Shown one piece after another: positions 1 to 5,952 of a stretch of DNA of 23,980 nt. Both the position numbers and the translations under genes were made by a program. The stretch's first letter is position 1; each line of letters opens with the position of its first letter. Source of the DNA: JBGSYN01 sp041750975 (GTDB lineage Bacteria; Pseudomonadota; Alphaproteobacteria; Geminicoccales; Geminicoccaceae); contig JBGSYN010000239.1 of assembly GCA_041750975.1 (NCBI GenBank), forward strand, positions 1-23,980, written 5' to 3'. The notes beneath the pieces were generated by a model. It saw nothing but the letters and a program-made list of their open reading frames with translations, did no database searches and was not told the origin of the DNA.

Positions 1-510
1 CTCAAGCAGCTGGAGCGGGCGGCCCTCGAGCTTTTGGAGATTGCGATCGAGGAGCGCGATGTTCGCGTCGCACTCTTCCTCGCCGATCAGTTCGGCCGGG
101 GCAAGAACCCGGCCCGGGTGCTGGCCGAAGCCGTCAACCGCAAGGTTGTGCAGTCGGCGAAACCCCTGGATGAGCCCCTGTCACCGCCCAAGCCGGCGCC
201 AGTCGATCCGGTAGCCGCCAAACAGGCGGCGGCGTTCGCCAATTTCATGCGGCCTTGTGGTCATGCGATCAGCCAGGCCCGCCGTCAGCTCAGCGACGAG
301 CTGGTCCGGGCGTTTCCTTCCAAGCTCGAGCCCGCCGCACCTGAGATCGCCAAGCCCAAGGCGCCTGCCACCGGCAAGCCGACCCCGCTTCCGGCAATCT
401 TTCAGAAGCTACGGCAGCAAGCGCCACTCACGCCCGCCCTGTTTTCACGTTCCGCAACTTCCACCTTAGCGCTCCTCACCGCCAAGCCGCGCGACGGCCC
501 CAAAGTCTAA
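1..510 (+). CDS. Hypothetical protein, 5' end outside window
   Basis: The frame is open from the first base of the window to a TAA at 508-510, so about 170 C-terminal residues are visible and the true start lies upstream. A TTG at 34 could serve as a start, but coding character continues before it. The first ~50 residues are rich in Leu, Ala and Glu and look helical (LERAALELLEIAIEERD). The remainder is Ala/Pro/Lys-rich and probably disordered, with repeated PKPAP-like stretches. No catalytic motif, membrane segment or signal peptide is visible, and I do not recognise the family. It is followed directly by a hairpin terminator and converges with the arsenic genes. Confidence 0.6.
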   Translation, partial: LKQLERAALELLEIAIEERDVRVALFLADQFGRGKNPARVLAEAVNRKVVQSAKPLDEPLSPPKPAPVDPVAAKQAAAFANFMRPCGHAISQARRQLSDELVRAFPSKLEPAAPEIAKPKAPATGKPTPLPAIFQKLRQQAPLTPALFSRSATSTLALLTAKPRDGPKV

Positions 511-541
511 GGGGTCCCAGGGGCAAAAAGCCCCTGGCCTT
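509..541. terminator. Hairpin terminator between converging genes
   Basis: CCAGGGGC (517-524), loop AAAAA, GCCCCTGG (530-537) form a perfect 8-bp stem. Flanking AAGG (509-512) and CCTT (538-541) can extend it past a bulge. It lies between the TAA at 510 and the minus-strand stop at 551, so it can serve both converging transcripts. There is no long U-tract, only a short TTAAT after the stem. Confidence 0.6.
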
Positions 542-550
542 AATCCTTAC

Positions 551-985
551 CTACGCACAGCACTCGGCAGCGCAGCAAGCTTGGGCTTCGAGCTCCTCAG
601 TCGGCGTGTCCTCGCCATAGATCGTGCTTTGGCCACGGGTAAGAAACGCTTCCCAGGCAATCCCCTGGGGATCGAACACCCAGGACTTTTCCGATTTGGC
701 ATAGCAGCAGGTAACACCGCCCTGCTCGAGCGTGCGGCCCTGGGATTCCTTCAGGCGGCCATAGACCTCGGTCAGTTCCGCTTCGTCCTCGACCTGAATG
801 CCGAGGTGATCGAGCCCGGGCTTGCGGCCGCGCGTGGCGATGGCGAAGTTCACGCGCGGATCGTCGAGCATCCATTTGGCGTAGTCATGCTCCAGGACCG
901 TAGGCGCCGTGCCGAACAGCCCGTTGTAGAAGCCGACCGAATCGGCGAGGTTGTCAACGGCGAGGTTCACATGCAAGCGTTTCAT
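551..985 (-). CDS. arsI: ArsI/CadI-family VOC metalloenzyme (C-As lyase-like)
   Basis: A 144-aa single-domain glyoxalase-fold (VOC) protein. Family knowledge: ArsI is an Fe(II) dioxygenase that cleaves the C-As bond of trivalent organoarsenicals, using a vicinal cysteine pair to bind arsenic; CadI proteins are close relatives. Visible here are His5, His60 and Glu112 in the spacing of the metal triad, and Cys93-Cys94 in GVTCCYAKS at the arsenic-binding position. The ATG at 985 is chosen because AAGGAG sits 7 nt upstream and the protein then starts MKRLHVNL as expected; a 12-residue extension to 1021 is less likely. The start lies inside arsR (32-bp overlap), so the two are probably co-translated. 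The C-terminus carries two further vicinal pairs (Cys137-138 and Cys142-143). CadI-type function cannot be excluded. Confidence 0.72.
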   Translation of the reverse strand: MKRLHVNLAVDNLADSVGFYNGLFGTAPTVLEHDYAKWMLDDPRVNFAIATRGRKPGLDHLGIQVEDEAELTEVYGRLKESQGRTLEQGGVTCCYAKSEKSWVFDPQGIAWEAFLTRGQSTIYGEDTPTEELEAQACCAAECCA

Positions 986-1331
986 GGCTTTGCTCCTTCG
1001 ATTGGGTGTTGGTGAAAGCATCGAGGACGGGCTTGCAGACCCGTCGATGCCCCTTGCAGCAATCTTGCATCAGGAAGGTGATGAGGCCGGAAATGCCGTC
1101 ATAATCGGCGGCATAGCGGATCGAGCGGCCCTCGCGGGTCGAGCCTACCAGTCCGGCGCGCTCGAGGATTTGCAGATGGGTCGAGAGCGTGTTGTGCGGG
1201 ACGTCGAGCGTCCGGCCGATCTCGCCGGCGGGCAGACCTTCGATTCCTGCCGTCACCAAGAGTCTGAGTACGCTCAGGCGGGTTGGCTGACCCAGTGCGG
1301 CAAAGGCAGTTGTGGCGGCCTGTGTTTCCAT
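954..1331 (-). CDS. arsR: ArsR-family metalloregulatory repressor
   Basis: A 125-aa winged-helix protein of typical SmtB/ArsR size. The N-terminus has the family signature AALGQPTRLSVLRLL (residues 11-25) and the recognition helix lies around residues 44-62 (VPHNTLSTHLQILERAGLV). Cys91, Cys92 and Cys99 form a CCx6C cluster near the C-terminus, resembling the arsenite-binding cysteines of the Acidithiobacillus-type ArsR proteins rather than the CxC in the DNA-binding helix of the E. coli type. The start at 1331 gives the normal N-terminus; the frame stays open upstream to 1622, but that stretch is the antisense of the neighbouring permease gene. It overlaps arsI, and an operator-like repeat lies directly before it. 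It presumably represses arsRI and releases on As(III). Confidence 0.85.
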   Translation of the reverse strand: METQAATTAFAALGQPTRLSVLRLLVTAGIEGLPAGEIGRTLDVPHNTLSTHLQILERAGLVGSTREGRSIRYAADYDGISGLITFLMQDCCKGHRRVCKPVLDAFTNTQSKEQSHETLACEPRR

Positions 1332-1333
1332 AT

Positions 1334-1349
1334 GTCGAGAAATATCGAC
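1334..1349 (-). promoter_or_regulatory. Candidate ArsR operator
   Basis: GTCGA-N6-TCGAC is a perfect 5-bp inverted repeat with an A/T-rich centre (GAAATA). It ends 3 nt before the arsR start codon and lies in the divergent interval shared with the TauE-like gene at 1425. ArsR repressors usually bind such inverted repeats at their own promoter. The assignment is by position and symmetry only. Confidence 0.45.
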
Positions 1350-1424
1350 GCATGTGCGGCTTGTCAAGACCGTCCTGCCAAATCGTTCCTTGTTTCGGGT
1401 GGTGAATGCGGCTCTTGTCGCGCC

Positions 1425-2177
1425 ATGCTCGAGCCCGCCACCATCGCCACCGTCTTTGCGGCCTATCTCCTTGCCGGCACGGTCAAGGGTGTCATCGGGC
1501 TGGGCCTGCCGACCGTCAGTCTCGGCATTCTGACCTTGATCATCGATTTGCCGACGGCGATAGCACTCATCCTGGTCCCAGCCTTTGCGACGAATATCTG
1601 GCAGGGTCTGGTCGGGGGCCATGCGCGCGCGGTGGTCGGCAGGCTCTGGCTGTTCCTCGCGATCGTCACCTTGTTGGCGCCGCTCGGCACAGCCGCGTTC
1701 GGGCTGGTCGATGCGGCGGTTCTGACAGCGTTCCTGGGTCTGCTGCTGATGACCTATGCGTTTATCAGCCTTGCCGGCATCGCCTTTACGTTGACGTCGC
1801 GGCCGCCTGTCTGGATCGAGGCTGCAGTCGCCGGCGTCACCGGCCTCATCACCGGCATGACCGGTGCTGCCGTGGTGCCCGGAGTCATGTATCTGCAGGC
1901 GCTGGGCATGCCGCGCGACATGTTCATCCAGGCTCTGGGCATCCTCTTCGCCCTTACAACCCTTGCCCTCGGCGTCGGGCTCGAGCGCAACGATATCCTG
2001 ACGGTCGAGCTGGCGATCCTCTCAGCGGGCGCCCTGGCGCCGGCGGTGCTCGGCATGATCATGGGCCAACGCATCCGCCGGCGTCTGTCGGAGACCATGT
2101 TCCGCCGGGTCTTTTTCACCGCAATCCTGCTGCTCGGCGCTTACCTGGCGCTGCAATCACTCGGCAGAATTATGTGA
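1425..2177 (+). CDS. TauE/SafE-family membrane permease (probable anion/sulfonate exporter)
   Basis: A 250-aa polytopic membrane protein of the TauE/SafE (DUF81) family, which exports or imports sulfite, sulfonates and related organic anions. About seven or eight hydrophobic segments fill the protein. The first (residues 6-25, AGTVKGVIGLGLP) has the family's glycine-rich motif, and the repeat half carries the matching GVTGLITGMTGAAVVPG. The ATG at 1425 gives MLEPATIATVFAAYLLAG; longer extensions in this frame are antisense to arsR. No strong Shine-Dalgarno is visible. It is divergent from arsR, so the intergenic operator could also affect it, but nothing in the sequence proves an arsenic role. 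A diverged copy of its first 12 codons occurs at 3940. Confidence 0.85.
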   Translation: MLEPATIATVFAAYLLAGTVKGVIGLGLPTVSLGILTLIIDLPTAIALILVPAFATNIWQGLVGGHARAVVGRLWLFLAIVTLLAPLGTAAFGLVDAAVLTAFLGLLLMTYAFISLAGIAFTLTSRPPVWIEAAVAGVTGLITGMTGAAVVPGVMYLQALGMPRDMFIQALGILFALTTLALGVGLERNDILTVELAILSAGALAPAVLGMIMGQRIRRRLSETMFRRVFFTAILLLGAYLALQSLGRIM

Positions 2178-2179
2178 TT

Positions 2180-2193
2180 TTTCACGCGTGAAA
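2180..2193. promoter_or_regulatory. 14-bp perfect palindrome
   Basis: TTTCACGCGTGAAA is fully self-complementary. It starts 3 nt after the TauE-like stop codon and ends 63 nt before the VOC gene at 2257. With no spacer it suits a dimeric repressor site better than a terminator hairpin. The regulator is unknown; the AraC-type protein encoded nearby is one possibility. Confidence 0.4.
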
Positions 2194-2256
2194 GTCTGGA
2201 CGTGACGCTTGCGCTGATCGATTTCATGTGGACTTCGATGCGGGGGAGTTGAGGCC

Positions 2257-2724
2257 ATGCCGCTACTGCATCTTTCGATCAACGCCACCGATCCACAACG
2301 CGTCGCTTCGATACTCGCGAGCTTTCTGGGCGGCAAGGCGATGCCGTTCCCGCCCTTTCCGGGTTCGTGGATCGCGTTCGCGGAACAGGATGACGGCACC
2401 GCGATCGAGGTCTATCCGACGACACATCGGCTCAGACCGGGCAGGGACCAGATCGAATGTGTTGAAGAGGCAGCCTCGGACTCGCCAGGTTTTCTGCATG
2501 TGGCGATCGCTTCAAACCTGCCGGCCCTGGAGGTTATCGAGCTGGCAATGGCACAAGGCTGGCTTGCCCGCAAGTGCAGCCGAGGCCCCTTCGAGCTGAT
2601 CGAGGTCTGGCTCGAAAACCGGCTTCTGGTTGAAGTCCTCGATCCCGCCATGCAGGCCGATTACCGTCGCGGCATGACCATGGCGAATTGGGTTTCGATG
2701 TTCGGGCTGGACGAGCCAGGCTAG
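2257..2724 (+). CDS. VOC (glyoxalase-fold) superfamily protein
   Basis: 155 aa with two beta-alpha-beta-beta-beta-like halves. His5, Glu51, His81 and Glu126 stand at the ends of predicted strands in the order and spacing of the VOC metal site (LLHLS, AIEVYP, FLHVAI, LVEVLD), so it may be a metalloenzyme; the substrate cannot be predicted. The ATG at 2257 follows GGGGAG with 9-nt spacing. It converges with the AraC-type regulator gene, the two stop codons sharing CTAG at 2721-2724. It is unlike the arsI-type VOC protein at 551-985, lacking the vicinal cysteines. It could instead be a non-enzymatic ligand-binding member. Confidence 0.7.
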   Translation: MPLLHLSINATDPQRVASILASFLGGKAMPFPPFPGSWIAFAEQDDGTAIEVYPTTHRLRPGRDQIECVEEAASDSPGFLHVAIASNLPALEVIELAMAQGWLARKCSRGPFELIEVWLENRLLVEVLDPAMQADYRRGMTMANWVSMFGLDEPG

Positions 2725-3545
2725 TGGACGGGAATCCAGATCTCGACCTCACCGGTCGTGCCGTCGAAGCGTTCGTCGTAGAGTTCGAAATCCGGTCCCG
2801 GATCATGCGACACGTCGGCCTCGGGCAGCCACTTGTTCCAGATCGTGTAGACGGTCTTGCGGAACTCGGCGATGTGGCCCGAATGGGTGAAGACGGCGTA
2901 ACGTCGTGCCGGGATCGACAGGTGGGCGAAGTCGCTCGGCAGGTCTTGGGGACCTTTGACCTCGACGCCCGCCATGTAGTCGAACGCGCAGTCAGCATCC
3001 TGATTGTAGCACACGCCGTAAGTGATCGTGCCGATTTGGCCTGGAATATGGCCGAGATGAGGCTCGAGCCGTTGCCAGAGTGCCGGGATGCTCTGGTTCG
3101 TCTCGAATGTGTAGCGTTCGGACAAGCCAGCCACGCGGAATTCCGGCCGGTTTTCGAACCGGGGCTCTTTGAGGTCGACGAACAGCGATGCATCCATGAC
3201 GAAAGGCTCCACAAGTTGGAGGTTTTGAACGGTTCGGGCCGCGCGAATGTCTGTCGGGGTCACCTCGAACTGTTCGCGAAAAGCCCGTGTGAACGCTTCA
3301 TGGGAACCGTAGCTCGCATCGAGCGCGATCGTGAGGATATTGTCTTCGCCAAAAGCCAATGCGCGCGCGGCCTCGCTCAGCCGCCGCGAACGGGTGTAGC
3401 CCATCACCGAGCGGCCGGTGAGACCTTGGAACACGCGTGCGAGATGGAAGCGCGAGACCCCGCAGGCCGCGGCAACGTCGGCAAGCTCGATGGTGTCGCC
3501 ACGATGTGATTCGATGTACCAAACGGCTTTCTCGACCAGGCTCAT
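2721..3545 (-). CDS. AraC-family regulator with GyrI-like effector domain
   Basis: 274 aa. Residues 1-105 hold the two helix-turn-helix motifs of AraC/XylS proteins (GVSRFHLARVFQGLTG near 29-44, and the second ending in the conserved FTRAFREQFEVTPTDIR). Residues ~120-274 resemble the GyrI-like/SbmC domain, as in Rob-type regulators, which binds small hydrophobic or cationic ligands. The HTH-first order is that of Rob rather than of classic AraC. The ATG at 3545 is supported by GGGAA just upstream and a consensus -10 at 3572-3577. The gene is monocistronic and converges with the VOC gene. It probably responds to a small molecule; its target genes are not evident, but its own promoter holds an inverted repeat. 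Confidence 0.88.
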   Translation of the reverse strand: MSLVEKAVWYIESHRGDTIELADVAAACGVSRFHLARVFQGLTGRSVMGYTRSRRLSEAARALAFGEDNILTIALDASYGSHEAFTRAFREQFEVTPTDIRAARTVQNLQLVEPFVMDASLFVDLKEPRFENRPEFRVAGLSERYTFETNQSIPALWQRLEPHLGHIPGQIGTITYGVCYNQDADCAFDYMAGVEVKGPQDLPSDFAHLSIPARRYAVFTHSGHIAEFRKTVYTIWNKWLPEADVSHDPGPDFELYDERFDGTTGEVEIWIPVH

Positions 3546-3546
3546 A

Positions 3547-3577
3547 AGTGTTCCCGAATTGGCGTAACACTATTATA
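3547..3577 (-). promoter_or_regulatory. Promoter and possible autoregulatory repeat of the AraC-type gene
   Basis: On the minus strand a perfect TATAAT (3577-3572) is followed by AGTGTT-N13-AACACT (arms 3566-3571 and 3547-3552), the second arm ending 1-2 nt before the ATG. The -35 region is weak. A repeat between the -10 box and the start codon is well placed for repression. Confidence 0.5.
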
Positions 3578-3661
3578 GTCGGCTTTGCCGATGGCCGCTT
3601 GATCGGGATTGCCATGCGCGGCATCCATCGGAATGGATAGAGCTCAAAAGGTTCGTCCTGA

Positions 3662-3901
3662 ATGCAAGTTGCGTCGCTTATCATCGGTTATGCCGTCGCC
3701 GGGCTCAATCAATTGCGAGCGCCATTTTTTGTTGAACCGGTGTTCAACGGCGCCATGCTCATCGTCGCGGTCGGTTTGGCCTTGATCGCCACTCGCCGCC
3801 GCGAACGCGCCAGTGCCCGGGCCGAGGCCGCAGCACGGCGAGCGGTTGCCGCAAGCGACGTCGCGACTTCGAGCGGTCCTACCCGGCTGAACCCCCGCTG
3901 A
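3662..3901 (+). pseudogene. C-terminal relic of a sugar-type ABC permease (BPD_transp_2)
   Basis: A 79-codon frame whose ATG is preceded immediately by an in-frame TGA. The residues from QVASLIIGYAVAGLNQ to ALIATRRRER match the usual end of RbsC-like permeases: a small hydrophobic helix with G(L/V)N, then P-F-x-x-P-V-x-x-G and a last membrane helix ending in basic residues. An intact permease of this family has about 320 residues, so at least three quarters is missing. It is on the opposite strand to the complete importer at 3979-8512, and its sequence differs from that operon's permease, so it is not a simple copy of it. It could still be translated as a short membrane peptide, but a decayed gene end is the simpler reading. 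Confidence 0.55.
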
Positions 3902-3939
3902 CGGCGGAAAATGCTCTCGATCGCGGCCGTTCTTGCGTC

Positions 3940-3975
3940 ATGCTCGAGCCTGCGACGATGGCCATGGCTTTTGCC
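3940..3975 (+). pseudogene. 5' remnant of a second TauE/SafE-like gene
   Basis: ATG at 3940 begins MLEPATMAMAFA, which matches 9 of the first 12 residues of the intact TauE-like protein (MLEPATIATVFA at 1425). Four codons differ only synonymously, and 11 of the 16 bases before the ATG also match. Similarity stops after residue 12 and the frame runs on into the antisense of the aldolase gene, closing at a TAA near 4092. This looks like the start of a diverged paralogue cut off where the aldolase operon begins. Confidence 0.45.
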
Positions 3976-3978
3976 GAT

Positions 3979-4929
3979 TCAATAGGGCATCGAACGCCGC
4001 TGATGGGTCCGACCGAGTTTCGCAGTCTCTTCCCGGCCTCCGGCGATGATGCGGACACCCTCATCCAGCTTCGCTTTGATATTGCCAGGTAAGCAGCCCT
4101 CGAGGAACGGCAGCCGGTTTACCCGGCAGGCAGTGAAGACGCGGTCGCGCGCCGCCTGCATCTCGGGCGGATAAGGCTCCGTGGGCACGACCGGATACCC
4201 AAGCGCCAAGGCGAGATCGCCGGGTCCGAGCTCGGCAAACCCAAGACCGGGCACGGCCAGAATGGATTCGCAGTTGGCCGCACCTTCCGGGCTTTCGATC
4301 TTGACGCCCAGAAGAAGCTCGCCCGCCGGGTTGAGTGGCCAGGGATCGCATCGACGCATATAATCCTCTGGCGCCAAGCCCCAGATCGGCGCTGCGGTAG
4401 TCTCCGACCCACGGCCTCGGGTCCCCACCAGGAGCCCTTGGCGCGGTTCGGCGAGGTGGTTGGCCCGAGGCCGCGCGCCGTCCAGTCGCTCGAGCGGCGT
4501 CGGCAAGGTGGTGTCGACGCCGATCCGGTGATGCGGATAACGCGTTGCCTCGACGAAAACCCGCACGGCCGCTGACGATTCCGCCTGACAAAGCAGCAGA
4601 CCATGCACGCCGCGCGCCAGAATCTGGCGGATCTGCCATGCGTTGGCCCACACCAATGCGGGGTCGATGCCCCCAACCGGCAGTTCGACGATGACCGCAG
4701 GCGTGCGGTGTCCCGAGCGCGTCGGGCCGCCCTCGACCAGCCCACGTAGATATTGCTCGAGCCCGGTCATGTCGAAGGCGCCGTGCTCCATGCCGACATT
4801 GATGTAATCGGCCCAGGTCTGTGCGTCCTCGACGCCTTGCTCGAAGGTGAGCACATGACCGCTATGGGCGCCCACATAGTAGATCGCCTGATCGTCCTGC
4901 AGCAGCTCGATACAGCGATTGACGCCCAT
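3979..4929 (-). CDS. HpcH/HpaI-family aldolase/citrate-lyase protein
   Basis: 316 aa, within the range of the class II pyruvate-type aldolases (HpcH/HpaI, PF03328), which make or cleave 4-hydroxy-2-oxo acids with a divalent metal. Visible: a barrel strand with EATRYPHHRIG (the RYPP-R-G region) and the metal-site strands VKIESPEGAANCESI followed by PGLGFAELGPGDLALALG, with Glu and Asp at the expected positions. The C-terminus (GVRIIAGGREETAKLGRTHQ) is that of a complete member. It starts 1 nt after the permease stop, so it is the last gene of the ABC operon and was probably recruited to cleave the imported compound or its oxidised product. The substrate is not predictable from sequence. Confidence 0.8.
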   Translation of the reverse strand: MGVNRCIELLQDDQAIYYVGAHSGHVLTFEQGVEDAQTWADYINVGMEHGAFDMTGLEQYLRGLVEGGPTRSGHRTPAVIVELPVGGIDPALVWANAWQIRQILARGVHGLLLCQAESSAAVRVFVEATRYPHHRIGVDTTLPTPLERLDGARPRANHLAEPRQGLLVGTRGRGSETTAAPIWGLAPEDYMRRCDPWPLNPAGELLLGVKIESPEGAANCESILAVPGLGFAELGPGDLALALGYPVVPTEPYPPEMQAARDRVFTACRVNRLPFLEGCLPGNIKAKLDEGVRIIAGGREETAKLGRTHQRRSMPY

Positions 4930-4930
4930 G

Positions 4931-5929
4931 TCAGTCAGCCCTCAGCCGCTGCGCATAGACATTGATGACCAATGCCGCCAGCAGAATCAGGCCGCGGATC
5001 AGGACCTTCAAGAAACTGTCGATATCGATGTGGTCGAGGCCGTTATTGAGCACGCCCAGGACGAAGAGGCCGATAATGGTGTTGGGAATGCCGCCCTTGC
5101 CGCCGAACAGACTGGTGCCGCCGACGACGACGGCGGCGATCGCATCGAGCAGGTAATCGTCGAACTCGTTCTGCTGAGCACTGCCGAAATAGGCGACGCC
5201 GAGCATGCCCGCGACACCGGCGCAAAAAGCACCGATGACCAGGGCGCCGCCGACCACCAGCTTGACATTCACGCCCGAGAACTCGGCCGCCTCGCGATTC
5301 CCGCCGACCATGTACACATAGCGGCCGAAGCGGGTGTAGGTCAGGATGATATGGCCGACCAGGAGAAACAGGGCGGCGATAATGACGATCCAGGGCACGC
5401 CCATGACGTTGCCCGAGCCGAGCGTACGGACGAGCTGCGGCACCGCATAGGCGATCTGGCCGCGTACCAGAAGGGCCGAGATGCCGGCCGCGATCTGCAT
5501 CATGGCGAGCGTCATGATGAAGGAGGGGATGCCGATCTTGGTCACCCCATAGGCGTTGACCAACCCCAACAGGATGCAGGTGATGATGGCCATGAGGATC
5601 GCGAATGCGCCGGGCAGCGGCACGTTGGCGATGTTCACATAGCTTTCCTGGAGCGTGAAGAAGGCGACGACGATGCCTGTGGTGTTGGCGATGGCGGCAA
5701 AGGAAAGGTCGATCTCGGCGCAGAGAATGACGAAGGTGAGGCCCGTCGCCATGATCGCCGTGATCGCGATCTGCCTGAGGATATTGGCGAAATTGCCCAT
5801 CGTAGCGAAGGACGGGCTCATGATGACGAAGATCGCAACAAGGAAGATCAGCGTCACCAACGGTGCGACATTGCGCAATTGGCCGAGCATGAAACTGCGC
5901 GTGCTGCGCCCTGCGGCGGTGTCGTTCAT
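4931..5929 (-). CDS. Sugar-type ABC transporter permease (RbsC-like)
   Basis: 332 aa with about nine or ten hydrophobic segments, of the BPD_transp_2 family. After a short polar N-terminus the first helix is LVTLIFLVAIFVIMSPSF. The EAA-like cytoplasmic loop has GGNREAAEFSGVNV (about residues 200-215), the region that contacts the ATPase, and the protein continues to a normal C-terminus (LGVLNNGLDHIDIDSF). The ATG at 5929 follows GAGGAA. It lies 23 nt after the ATPase stop and 1 nt before the aldolase start, so all four genes are likely one transcript. Only one permease gene is present, so the channel is presumably a homodimer. Confidence 0.9.
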   Translation of the reverse strand: MNDTAAGRSTRSFMLGQLRNVAPLVTLIFLVAIFVIMSPSFATMGNFANILRQIAITAIMATGLTFVILCAEIDLSFAAIANTTGIVVAFFTLQESYVNIANVPLPGAFAILMAIITCILLGLVNAYGVTKIGIPSFIMTLAMMQIAAGISALLVRGQIAYAVPQLVRTLGSGNVMGVPWIVIIAALFLLVGHIILTYTRFGRYVYMVGGNREAAEFSGVNVKLVVGGALVIGAFCAGVAGMLGVAYFGSAQQNEFDDYLLDAIAAVVVGGTSLFGGKGGIPNTIIGLFVLGVLNNGLDHIDIDSFLKVLIRGLILLAALVINVYAQRLRAD

Positions 5930-5952
5930 TCGCTGCGTTTCCTCTTTCTCGA

